NCBI GenBank assembly: GCA_019456145.1
Contig: VRUL01000005.1
Span: forward strand, 149,449 to 213,448
Origin: Planctomycetota bacterium
Lineage (GTDB): Bacteria > Planctomycetota > Phycisphaerae > Sedimentisphaerales > Anaerobacaceae
Direction of reading: 5' to 3'
Length of the DNA: 64,000 nt
The translations under genes were made by a program, and so were the position numbers. The notes under the pieces are model-generated. The model made no database searches and was not told the DNA's origin. It saw only the letters and a list, made by a program, of their open reading frames with translations. The first letter of the stretch is position 1. Each line of letters opens with the position of its first letter. Below are positions 26,422-34,470 of this stretch, one piece after another.

Positions 26422-27502
26422 TTTTTATATATCCTTTCTTTTTGAAGAATTCTATTGCGCCGGTAAGATTGTCAAAAACTTTTGTCGCGGTTTGTGTAAC
26501 AAACACCGAAGGGATCTGTTTTGCCGTCCAGATAACGTAAACTTCCCTGGCGGCTTCGTGGGCGTGTTGGAGTTCTCTTTCGACCCCGCTGGATATAGCC
26601 GCCCGGCCGTCAGCTAAAGTCGGAATAAAGCTGATTATCATATCAGACTGTTCAATTAACAGAAAATCGCGGGCGTATATCTGGCTGTTAATGTCGCGTT
26701 GGATTTGTAGAACCTCGTGCAAATCTAATCGGATTGTTTGTCCAAGAACTGTCACCTCAACGAAATCCAACCCCTCGCGGCTTGCCTGCAGGGCATAGTG
26801 CGGAAGATATGATTCTTCCAGGTCAGCAGGATCGAAGCAGATAAAGAATTGTTTCATCAATCGGCGGAATTCGGAAATTTCCTTTTTAACGTTTTCCATA
26901 TCACCGACGTGGGTCATTGGAAAACTCAAGTAGGCTTTTTTAGTTAATTGCTCAAAAACAAGTTTGTAAAATGTTTCGGTGGTTTCCTGTTCTGCGCCGC
27001 GGGCAAGACAATAAAAAGGGATTTTTTCATCGATGCCTTTGCACAGCATTTCGGTGCCGATAATTTCTTCTTCCCGCCAGACAATCAAATCTTTCAGGCA
27101 GTGTTCCGTGGAGTGTTCTTCGACGAGCCGGGTGTGTAAGGCAGCGATACCATCAATCAGGCAGATATACATATCGGCGCCAAGCTGGCGCATTTGGTCA
27201 AAGTCCACTGCCGGGAACAAGCCATGCCGCCAGCGAAAGGTTGCGTGAGTGTTGACGAAGAGGTCAGGGGCTTTTTCGGCTTTTGCTATGATGTCTTTGA
27301 ATACGCTGCGGCGAAGTGAGCTTAACCTTTTCATTGGAATGTCGAGGATTTTACTAGGCGGGATATCGGGCGCTTCGGCGTACATCATATCGCCGACATT
27401 GTATAAAAGCACATCCTTTTGTCTCTCGGCGGCGAATTGACAGACATTTTGAAGATACCTTTTCTTGTCAATGCCGACCATTCCGGTAACAACTACTTTC
27501 AT
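26405..27502 (-). CDS. Unknown protein with degenerate P-loop-like start and deoxyribosyltransferase-like tail
   Basis: 365 residues from ATG 27502, preferred over the ATG at 27544 because 'MKVVVTGMVGIDKKRYLQNV' begins a beta strand-loop-helix typical of kinase-like P-loops. However, GMVGIDKK lacks the canonical GxxGxGK[ST] ending. The middle (about 60-230) contains 'LFVNTHATFRWRHGLFPAVDF' reminiscent of adenylate-kinase-like proteins. The last 90 residues ('SDMIISFIPTLADGRAAISSGVERELQHAHE') recall nucleoside 2-deoxyribosyltransferase-like folds, which would fit the adjacent deoC. It lies in the run between prfA and deoC. Function not assigned. Confidence 0.72.
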   Translation of the reverse strand: MKVVVTGMVGIDKKRYLQNVCQFAAERQKDVLLYNVGDMMYAEAPDIPPSKILDIPMKRLSSLRRSVFKDIIAKAEKAPDLFVNTHATFRWRHGLFPAVDFDQMRQLGADMYICLIDGIAALHTRLVEEHSTEHCLKDLIVWREEEIIGTEMLCKGIDEKIPFYCLARGAEQETTETFYKLVFEQLTKKAYLSFPMTHVGDMENVKKEISEFRRLMKQFFICFDPADLEESYLPHYALQASREGLDFVEVTVLGQTIRLDLHEVLQIQRDINSQIYARDFLLIEQSDMIISFIPTLADGRAAISSGVERELQHAHEAAREVYVIWTAKQIPSVFVTQTATKVFDNLTGAIEFFKKKGYIKSDHHG

Positions 27503-27596
27503 CTCGCATCCTGCATCTCGTATCTCGTCTTTCGTAGGAGACAAGCTTCACGATTCACGAGATACTCCTTAAAGGTCTTTTTGCCTTGTATCGGGC

Positions 27597-28685
27597 TCAA
27601 AGGTCTTTGAGCCTTTGCTCTCTGTCGTGGTCCTTCAGTGCTGCGACAACTTCGCCCAAATTGCCGTTCATTATCTTATCGAGGCTGTAAAGCGACAAGT
27701 TAATTCTATGGTCGGTCAGTCGATTCTGTGGGTAATTATACGTCCTTATTTTATCAGACCTGTCGCCTGAGCCGATCATACTCTTTCGCTGGGAATCGCG
27801 CTCGGCCCTTTTTTTCTTTTCTTCTTCTTCGTAAATCCTGCTTCTTAAGATTCGCCAGGCCTTGGCGCGATTTTTATGCTGGCTTTGTTCGTCCTGCATA
27901 TTAACGGTGATTCCAGTTGGGATATGCTCGAGTTTAACGGCACTGCTGACCTTATTAACATTTTGTCCGCCTGGTCCGCTGGCTCTGCTGACGTGTTCAA
28001 CAACGTCGTCAGGATTTATCTGGATATCTAATTCTTCCGGCTCAGGCAATACTGCGACTGTTGCGGCAGAGGTGTGAATTCTTCCCTGTGATTCGGTCTG
28101 GGGTACGCGTTGGACACGGTGGCCGCCGCCCTCGTAGCCTAACTCGGACCATACGCCCGGCCCTTTGACGCAGAATATAACTTCACGGAAACCATTCTTT
28201 TCCGTCGTGCTGAAGCTTAGCCGTTCTACCTTCCATTTGCGGCTCTCGGCGTATCTTACATACATATTGTACAAATCACGTGCAAACAATGCCGCTTCAT
28301 CGCCGCCCGTGCCTGCTCGTATTTCCATTATGACAGAATTGGCACTTATTTCATCGGCCATTACCAGTTTGCTTGAAATCTCGTCAAGCAGGGTGTTCTT
28401 TATGCCTTCGAGCTGTTGAATTTCTTCTTTAGCCAGGTCTCTGAAATCTTCGTCGGTTGTACTGTCCTTTAGTATATCCTCGGCATCTTCAATACCGACT
28501 AATGTTTTTTTGTACTCGCGATATTTTGAAACTATTGTTTTGAGCTTGCCTTGCTCTTTAGATAGTGCTATCAGCCTGGCCGAATTCGTGGCAATCGCCG
28601 CCTCAGCAATCTGCTTTTCGATTTCGATGTGACGCTCATCGATTTCATCAAGTTTTGCCAGCAGGCTTTCTTTATTTTCAGCCAT
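27597..28685 (-). CDS. prfA: Peptide chain release factor 1
   Basis: 362 residues. The catalytic GGQ is in 'RASGPGGQNVNKVSSAVKL' near residue 237, and the anticodon-like RF1 motif is in 'GYEGGGHRVQRVPQTESQGRIHTS' near 190, where RF1 has PxT. It recognises UAA and UAG and releases the peptide. An AGGGG element precedes the start by about 9 nt. It follows rpmE in the same direction with 91 bp between. Confidence 0.97.
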   Translation of the reverse strand: MAENKESLLAKLDEIDERHIEIEKQIAEAAIATNSARLIALSKEQGKLKTIVSKYREYKKTLVGIEDAEDILKDSTTDEDFRDLAKEEIQQLEGIKNTLLDEISSKLVMADEISANSVIMEIRAGTGGDEAALFARDLYNMYVRYAESRKWKVERLSFSTTEKNGFREVIFCVKGPGVWSELGYEGGGHRVQRVPQTESQGRIHTSAATVAVLPEPEELDIQINPDDVVEHVSRASGPGGQNVNKVSSAVKLEHIPTGITVNMQDEQSQHKNRAKAWRILRSRIYEEEEKKKRAERDSQRKSMIGSGDRSDKIRTYNYPQNRLTDHRINLSLYSLDKIMNGNLGEVVAALKDHDREQRLKDL

Positions 28686-28776
28686 AAATCCAATCCCCTG
28701 AAATAAAAATAGCGATGAGCATATAAAAACGGAGGATAAACGGTGAATGCTAAACGCTATTATCTTGGAAGGGCAG

Positions 28777-29019
28777 CTATTGCTGCTGGTCTTTTTTGGG
28801 AGTTTGGGCAGCTTTGATGTAATTTTTGCCGTATTTCTTCTGGAATCGCTCTATTCGGCCGGCCGTATCGACATATTTTTGCTTACCCGTATAGAACGGA
28901 TGGCACATCGAGCAAATTTCAGCGTGGATTTCTTTGTTGGTACTGCGGGTCTCGAAGGTATTGCCGCAGCCGCAATGAACCACTACCTTATCGTATTTTG
29001 GATGTATTCCATTTTTCAT
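28777..29019 (-). CDS. rpmE: 50S ribosomal protein L31 (zinc-binding form)
   Basis: 80 residues. The start '[22 protein letters not shown]' and '[31 protein letters not shown]' are diagnostic of L31. The CxC and CxxC pairs show the zinc-binding (C+) form. The rpmE-prfA order is conserved in many bacteria. The C-terminal 15 residues are a polar Gln/Lys tail. It is the first gene of the long minus-strand housekeeping run. Confidence 0.96.
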   Translation of the reverse strand: MKNGIHPKYDKVVVHCGCGNTFETRSTNKEIHAEICSMCHPFYTGKQKYVDTAGRIERFQKKYGKNYIKAAQTPKKDQQQ

Positions 29020-29475
29020 AACTTACAGTTCTCCAGATACCTGCAATCCAGGATTCTAACAGGCTTTACGATATATTACAATAGAAATTTCTTAAAGTTC
29101 AAACTTTTTTTAATCGGCGAATAATATCACGTTTTATTGGACGATGACAATATGGCCCACCATTATTTATGAGTTTATCCTGAGCTTGGGAGTATACCAT
29201 GAGCAAGCCCGAAGGGAAGGAATAGTCGCTAATATTCATCCATTTTCGGCCGGGAAGGCCGGCATAGCCGGCATTTTTCTGATATTGACGGATTGGAGAA
29301 ATTGGAGGATTTTGGGTGCCTCGCCAGTACACTTTGGTCTGGATTCTTTGCAGAAACTTAGTGCGAGAGAGTTGTCGTTAAAAAATAAGTTTTTATTTGA
29401 CGTAAATTGCGCTTTTGTGTATTTTTACGGCCAACAGAGATGTTAGCGGTGCAGAAATTTTATACTTTTGATCGC
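29020..29475. other. Intergenic region between rpmE and the methyltransferase, with hairpin-rich segment
   Basis: 456 bp, divergent. Short ORFs on both strands show no family resemblance. A segment at about 29200-29300 has nested inverted repeats (GGCCGGgaaggCCGGC, then another CCGGC) and phrases that look like dispersed-repeat debris. The right part is AT-rich and holds a candidate promoter. The composition change at about 29340 marks the border of the accessory region. Confidence 0.5.
29397..29425 (+). promoter_or_regulatory. Candidate sigma-70 promoter of the DNA-modification cassette
   Basis: TTGACG, 17-bp spacer, TATTTT. It ends about 50 bp before the favoured methyltransferase start at 29476. 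Confidence 0.5.
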
Positions 29476-30825
29476 ATGAACAGTACAATAAATTTAATTT
29501 CGTTGTTCTCAGGTGCACTCGGCTTGGATCTGGGCTTGGAACAAGCTGGATTTGTCCTTAAAGCCGCAGTTGAATGCAATCAATTTGCAATCCAAACAAT
29601 AAAAGATAATAAGGATAACTTAAAAAATAAAAAACCCATAATAATTGACAGGCCCATGTCTTTGAAAAATATCACAGAAATATGTGATGAGATTTTAAAA
29701 AAAACAACACTCAAAAAAAGTGGGTGTTATGTTTTGGCCGGAGCACCACCATGTCAACCATTTAGCACAGCAGGTAAACGGGCCTCCTTAAAGGACAGTC
29801 GCAGCTGCGGATTTCGAATCTTCTTTAAGGCGATAAGAATTCTTAAGCCAAAGTTTTTTGTAATCGAAAATGTTAAGGGGATATTGTCTGCAGCAAAAAA
29901 ACATAGGCCACTGGCCGAACGGGGACCGGGTTTTCCTCAATTAACACCTGATGAAGAACATGGTTCCGCATTTATAGAGTTGCTTGATGATATAGAAAAG
30001 CTATGTAAAGATATTGGATATTGCTGTAGTTGGGGACTAATTAATTCTGCCGACTACGGCGCTCCTCAGGTACGCGAGCGAGTGATTTTTATAGGTTCGC
30101 TGGATGGCCATTTTATATGGCCAGGACCCACACACTCCAAAGGTGGGAACAATGGGACGAAGAAATGGGTCACTTTAAGAAAAGCGCTTAAAGGTATCAA
30201 TGACCCCGAGCCTGTATACAACAAGTTTAACAAGCGGGTTTCTAATTATCTGGAGCTAATACCAGAAGGCTCAAACTGGCGTGCCCTGCCCAACAATCTT
30301 CAACGTAAGGCAATAGGTGCTGCTTTCAAATCGTGGGGCGGACGTTCAGGGTTCTTACGCCGTCTTTCATGGGAAAAATCCGCTCCTACAATTACAAACA
30401 ATCCAAAAACAAAAGCAACAATGTTGTGTCACCCTACAGAGATTAGGCCTCTTAGCGTACGAGAGTGTGCAAGATTACAGCAATTTCCTGATAAGTGGAA
30501 TTTTTTTGGAAGTGTAGCGGCCCAATACAAGCAGGTGGGAAACGCGACCCCACTTTCAATTGGTGAGGCGATTGGCCACGCCATTGCCAAAGCAGCAAGA
30601 AAAAAGAACAAAGGTCGGCACGCGAAGAAGCTTTACTGTGCAGATCCTATGTTACTCCGTCGAATTATTCAAAGGCCCAAGACAATGCTAAATCCTGTAA
30701 AAATGCGGAAAATCAAAAGCATAGAAAAAGCAAAGTCCTGGCTGAACAATGGAGAAAACAAAAGAAAAGGTTTTGAAAAATATGAGTCAATAAGCCCAAA
30801 AGAAGCAGCGTTGGTATTCAAATAA
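29476..30825 (+). CDS. DNA (cytosine-5-)-methyltransferase
   Basis: 449 residues from ATG 29476, where the typical 'INLISLFSGALGLDLGLEQAG' SAM-binding motif I begins at once; in-frame starts at 29407 and 29440 exist. Motif IV 'LAGAPPCQPFSTAGKR' holds the catalytic Cys, motif VI 'FVIENVKGI' follows, then 'SADYGAPQVRERV' (motif VIII). The target-recognition region is short, and motifs IX/X are 'PLSVRECARLQQFP' and 'QVGNATPLSIGEAIG'. About 80 basic residues follow motif X. It methylates cytosine in an unknown motif. It is followed by vsr, as in Dcm-Vsr pairs. AT-rich codon use differs from the housekeeping genes. Confidence 0.94.
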   Translation: MNSTINLISLFSGALGLDLGLEQAGFVLKAAVECNQFAIQTIKDNKDNLKNKKPIIIDRPMSLKNITEICDEILKKTTLKKSGCYVLAGAPPCQPFSTAGKRASLKDSRSCGFRIFFKAIRILKPKFFVIENVKGILSAAKKHRPLAERGPGFPQLTPDEEHGSAFIELLDDIEKLCKDIGYCCSWGLINSADYGAPQVRERVIFIGSLDGHFIWPGPTHSKGGNNGTKKWVTLRKALKGINDPEPVYNKFNKRVSNYLELIPEGSNWRALPNNLQRKAIGAAFKSWGGRSGFLRRLSWEKSAPTITNNPKTKATMLCHPTEIRPLSVRECARLQQFPDKWNFFGSVAAQYKQVGNATPLSIGEAIGHAIAKAARKKNKGRHAKKLYCADPMLLRRIIQRPKTMLNPVKMRKIKSIEKAKSWLNNGENKRKGFEKYESISPKEAALVFK

Positions 30826-30848
30826 TTCTAAGGGCCACCAATTGCTAA

Positions 30849-31307
30849 ATGGAAAGGAAGCTTAGAAAAACTCTCAAGGGCGGAAAGTTCAAGAATGTTC
30901 CGGCTGTACGTTCAAAAACAATGTCGGCCATTAGAGGCAAAAATAACCGGACCACCGAGCTTTGCTTCCGAATGGCACTTGTGCGGGCAGGGATAAAAGG
31001 ATGGGAGACTAATGCCGAAGATTTGGTTGGAAAGCCGGATTTCTTTTTCAGAAAAAAACACATTGCTGTATTTGTTGATGGATGTTTTTGGCACGGTTGT
31101 CCTAAATGTGGCCATTACCCAAAGACACGAAGTTCGTTTTGGAAAACAAAGATACTCCGAAACAAAGAACGAGATAAAAAAAATAGGCGGAAACTACGTG
31201 GAAAAGGTATAAAAGTCGTAAGCATCTGGGAGCATTCTCTGAAAACGCAAAAAGGTGTAAAATTGAAGATTAAACAAATTAGAAATTTCTTAACAGAAAT
31301 TAAATGA
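30849..31307 (+). CDS. vsr: Very-short-patch mismatch repair endonuclease (Vsr)
   Basis: 152 residues. Vsr blocks are complete: 'RSKTMSAIRGKNNRTTEL' at the N-terminus, 'VGKPDFFFRKKHIAVFVDGCFWHGCP' with the metal-binding Asp and catalytic His region, 'PKTRSSFWKTKI..N..RD', and 'GIKVVSIWEHSL'. It nicks at T:G mismatches arising by deamination of 5-methylcytosine, protecting the host from mutation caused by the upstream methyltransferase. It lies 23 bp after that gene. The start is the first ATG; a shorter form from 30921 is possible. Confidence 0.94.
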   Translation: MERKLRKTLKGGKFKNVPAVRSKTMSAIRGKNNRTTELCFRMALVRAGIKGWETNAEDLVGKPDFFFRKKHIAVFVDGCFWHGCPKCGHYPKTRSSFWKTKILRNKERDKKNRRKLRGKGIKVVSIWEHSLKTQKGVKLKIKQIRNFLTEIK

Positions 31308-31342
31308 CCTTTCACGGCTTTATTTTTCAAAAGGTGTCTATT

Positions 31343-32455
31343 ATGGCAAAGAAAAGTAATCATAAATGGAAACCACCAAAATGGCTTAAGGATTCTGTTC
31401 CTTCTACAGCATGGTTTCATGACAAAGAAGTCGATGTCTATGAAGGAACTACAAAAGTCAAGGGTATTCGGTTGTGGAGAGAAAACTATCGTACTATTCT
31501 TGACTTAGATCAACTTCAAGAAATTTTAGGAAAGGGAAGTACAAGTGAATTAACTGACGACGAGATCATAGAACACGTTCTTCGTGAAGGACAGCATAAA
31601 ATACCTGATTTAGCGAAATCCATAAAGATGAATGGGGTGCGCGTACCTTTGGTTCTATCCCATAGTAAAGATTTGTTAGATGGAAACAGGCGTTTTCTGG
31701 CTTGCAAACACTTGTTAAGAAAGGAAGATGAAACCGATCCTAAATTCACTATAGTGCCCGTCAAATGTGTGGATCCCAAAATATCTGATGAAACAAAACT
31801 AAAAATTATTGCAGAAATGAATTTCCTTGACCCACATAAGGAAAAGTGGCCCCGAGATGTAAGGGCCAAGTTTGCAATCCAGGAATTTAATACAGCACTA
31901 AAAAAACTAAAAAATAAAGACAAAGCATATGATTACGTAAATTACTATCTAGACGTTAAACCCTCTGTTCTAAAAGGATGGCAATCGGTCTCAAAAATGA
32001 TTGATGAGTACATTAAATATGTAGGTCGTGAGGAAGATAAAAAAGCGCGTCAAAAAGCTGAAAGATTTGGGAGGGCGAAATTCCACTTCTTTGAAGAATT
32101 TCATAATAAGGCCTTAATCGGTCGAAATGCCATGCAAGATTCTGTTTTGATTGTACAATCTAAAAAACTCCTTTTCAAGTACATATTAAAACAACAACTT
32201 CTCTCAACAACAAGCATCAGAGATTTTGCCTCTATTGTTCGTTATGCACCTGCAAAAAAGCACCTCGAAAAAGCAAATGGTACTTTTACAACTGCAAAAG
32301 CCATGTACGATGACTATGCTGGGCCCAGAAAAGCTTCACAAAAAATTCTACGATTTTGCCAATGGCTTGAGAATTTGTCCAGGGCCGAAAAGGAAAGCTT
32401 TTCTAAAGTCCTAAAGACTCGATTACACAGAGCAGTTCTAAACTTTAAAAAATAA
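31343..32455 (+). CDS. ParB/sulfiredoxin-domain protein of a modification cassette
   Basis: 370 residues from ATG 31343 (36 bp after vsr). Residues about 85-125 form a ParB-like nuclease/NTPase box: 'IPDLAKSIKMNGVRVPLVL', then 'LLDGNRRFLACKHLL', with GNRR in place of the usual GERR. An N-terminal segment (about 1-50, 'PPKWLKDSVPSTAWFHDKE') and a helical C-terminal half (about 170-370) have no recognised motif; a second half like this often serves as a DNA-binding or oligomerisation part. Unlike chromosomal ParB it has no ParA neighbour. ParB/Srx domains of this kind recur in restriction and phage-defence loci. The role here is inferred from context only. Confidence 0.78.
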   Translation: MAKKSNHKWKPPKWLKDSVPSTAWFHDKEVDVYEGTTKVKGIRLWRENYRTILDLDQLQEILGKGSTSELTDDEIIEHVLREGQHKIPDLAKSIKMNGVRVPLVLSHSKDLLDGNRRFLACKHLLRKEDETDPKFTIVPVKCVDPKISDETKLKIIAEMNFLDPHKEKWPRDVRAKFAIQEFNTALKKLKNKDKAYDYVNYYLDVKPSVLKGWQSVSKMIDEYIKYVGREEDKKARQKAERFGRAKFHFFEEFHNKALIGRNAMQDSVLIVQSKKLLFKYILKQQLLSTTSIRDFASIVRYAPAKKHLEKANGTFTTAKAMYDDYAGPRKASQKILRFCQWLENLSRAEKESFSKVLKTRLHRAVLNFKK

Positions 32456-32469
32456 GGAAGCCGGTTCCA

Positions 32470-33663
32470 ATGCCTACAATACACATAGTTGGTGCAGATT
32501 ACTCTTTTACTCATGATGCGACAAAACAGAGGTATGGCATTGTTGACGACGGGCAATATACCTTCATAGATCGTGAACATCCTAAGTTGGTTTCTGACTT
32601 ACTTGATAAAAATATTCCTTCTGCGCATTCGGCTGTTGTTCCGCTATGGAATTCCAATACTGGCACAGTAGACTTCGACAGGCAAACGAAAACCGCAGAC
32701 CTGTTTTTGAAAGCAAGACCAGTTCATGATTTATGGCCTCAACAAATTATTTTCAAGCTGGCAATAAAAAATGAACATTTAACTGATGATAGCAATATTT
32801 TTTCAGTAAAGGTCGCAATGTCGCAGTGTTCTCTTTTCTTAAAACAAATTAACATTTTGGACTCGGATCGTTTTATGGGACATCTTTCTACAACAGACGC
32901 TGCCGACTCTTTTATTGAGAACGCACAATTAAATGATGGTTTGCTATGTAGTGAAGCCCTTTTGAATTTTAAGGATTTGAAATCATCTGATATTAACGTA
33001 ACCAATCCATATAATTTCACAATATTTTCTACTTTTAACACTATCCTTTCGGATTCTCCAAATGAACACCCGATATCATTAGGTTGTATTCTCGTCAATT
33101 TAACCGGTAATGAGTTACCAACAGAATTTATAGGGTATTATAAAAATCTACTCACTATGGAAGAAATACAAGAATCTCAAGACGTGTCGCTCAAAACGCC
33201 CAAAATCTTATTCATTTGGCGTTATGAAAGCTCAAAGGCGCTGTTGCTACTTGAGATGGATGCAGGGGGCTACACAGAAAATCCTTGGCCCCTCCCTGAT
33301 ATCGACTCAGAAGAATCTGAATCACAAGAATGGGATTTTTGTGACCAAGTTGGAAGAATACGTGAACCGTTCTCAGGAAATATTGCACACCTTTTTACAA
33401 ATAGGTTCCGTGTTCATAAGGATTGTATATTTTATGGGTATGGGGATTGCTATACGTGGGCATGTCCCGCGTTAAATATCTCAGTACAAGGCTTCGATAA
33501 GGATCTTGTTAAGACGTGCGCAAAGATCCAAGTGTTGCATTTGAAAGACCTCGTAGATGCAGGAAATGATGTTCCTGCGCCTACTAAACACATGCTGAAA
33601 CTTCTTCAACAAGATGAGGCAAATTTAAAGTTGGCCCCAGATTCTGAGCCCGATGCTCCCTAA
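32470..33663 (+). CDS. Prephenate-dehydratase-like (catalytically altered) protein in the modification cassette
   Basis: 397 residues, 14 bp after the ParB-like gene. It reads like a prephenate dehydratase in order and spacing: 'AVVPLWNSNTG' at 55-65 (family: VVPIENSxxG), 'VAMSQCSLFL' at 115-124 (SHPQALAQC), 'LSTTDAADSF' at 139-148 (STAxAA), 'GLLCSEALL' at 157-165 (AAIASxxAA) and 'NFTIF' at 182-186. In the last, the family has NxTRF: the essential Arg is Ile. A following 'ILVNLTGNEL..EIQES' stretch (about 207-237) could be a remnant ACT domain (N.PGAL..IESRP). It is therefore probably a ligand-binding protein rather than an enzyme. No database annotation is asserted; this is my motif reading. 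Confidence 0.65.
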   Translation: MPTIHIVGADYSFTHDATKQRYGIVDDGQYTFIDREHPKLVSDLLDKNIPSAHSAVVPLWNSNTGTVDFDRQTKTADLFLKARPVHDLWPQQIIFKLAIKNEHLTDDSNIFSVKVAMSQCSLFLKQINILDSDRFMGHLSTTDAADSFIENAQLNDGLLCSEALLNFKDLKSSDINVTNPYNFTIFSTFNTILSDSPNEHPISLGCILVNLTGNELPTEFIGYYKNLLTMEEIQESQDVSLKTPKILFIWRYESSKALLLLEMDAGGYTENPWPLPDIDSEESESQEWDFCDQVGRIREPFSGNIAHLFTNRFRVHKDCIFYGYGDCYTWACPALNISVQGFDKDLVKTCAKIQVLHLKDLVDAGNDVPAPTKHMLKLLQQDEANLKLAPDSEPDAP

Positions 33664-33687
33664 ATATGGTCAAAGCCAAAAAAAGCA

Positions 33688-34215
33688 CTATTTTTTATTA
33701 AAAAAGTTCGATTTATATTGAACATTCCGGTGGAGTTTGGTATAATTAAAACAGGTAGACATGTTTAGTCCATAGTTGTTGGTTCGTAGTTTTTAGCCAT
33801 AAGTCTTCTCTGTGAGTTCTGTGAGCTTTGTGGCTTGATTATTCGTACCGAAAGCGGAGAACCGCAAGTCTTAGTATCAGCAGATACACCCCAAAAACCA
33901 TCATTTAGCAAAGGTGAATGCTCAATGAACAATAATCATTTATCAATAATCAGTAATCAATTGCCTATGGCACCCTTTTCCCCTCCTTACTCCATACTTC
34001 TTATTCCTTACTCCTTATTTTTACGTGCTTTCGGCATCTTTACAACTGTAGAGAGATCTTTACAAATCAGCCCCTTTTTTATGCAAAACGAACCCAATTT
34101 CCAAAAAAGTCAAATGAATGTAACCTCTATAATGACAGTGGATTATGTAAATAAGACACTTAGTGAACACGGGAAAAACGAACCCAAAACTAACCCAATC
34201 TATCGCGGCGTAGCC
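33688..34215 (+). repeat. Dispersed 'NEPN' repeat element, copy 1 (inverted partner at 37655-38460)
   Basis: Shared blocks, in the same order as the reverse complement of the partner: a T/A-rich head; TTGAACATTCCGG; GTTTGGTATAAT; AAAGCGGAGAACCGCAAGTC; TTCGGCATCTTTACA; ATGCAAAACGAACCCAATTT; GATTATGTAAATAAGACACT; and CGGGAAAAACGAACCCAAAA. The blocks between differ, so the two copies have diverged. Confidence 0.88.
33718..33746 (+). promoter_or_regulatory. Promoter carried by the dispersed repeat, copy 1
   Basis: TTGAAC, 17-bp spacer, TATAAT. The same pair with the same spacing is kept in copy 2 although neighbouring sequence has diverged. It points towards the isomerase-like gene. Confidence 0.7.
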
Positions 34216-34251
34216 TCTGGCGAAGACGGATCAAACCCAATTTCCCATCAA

Positions 34252-34286
34252 CGAACTACGAACAATGAACAACGAACTAATAACAA
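34252..34286 (+). repeat. Heptanucleotide tandem tract
   Basis: Five consecutive 7-mers: CGAACTA, CGAACAA, TGAACAA, CGAACTA, ATAACAA. Related degenerate tracts occur in the left part of the same repeat (33765-33810). Confidence 0.75.
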
Positions 34287-34470
34287 TCAAACCCAATCCT
34301 CCCGCCCCCGTTTTTACCCCAAAAACCAAAATTCCCGGCCTATAAAATACTACAATTTTCAAGAAAAATTGAACTTTCGGTTCTTTTTAATCGATAATAG
34401 CTGTTATGGCATAGATTTTAACAGCAGGTTGGCCGGAAGCGGATGCTCCCGGCAGGCCTATGGAGATGGA

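Larger units (their letters stand above)
33664..34470. other. 807-bp repeat-filled region upstream of the isomerase-like gene
   Basis: Contains copy 1 of the promoter-bearing dispersed repeat, a heptad tract and a short unique part before the isomerase start. The reading frame of the isomerase happens to stay open upstream to 33835, but the translation there (poly-Asn/Gln/Thr, 'NNEQRTNNNQ') is repeat read-through, not a recognisable domain. Confidence 0.75.

Noticed and set aside
29099..29446. Short ORFs on both strands between rpmE and the methyltransferase
   Set aside because: No family resemblance; they run through GGCCGG inverted repeats and repeat debris, and conflict with each other.
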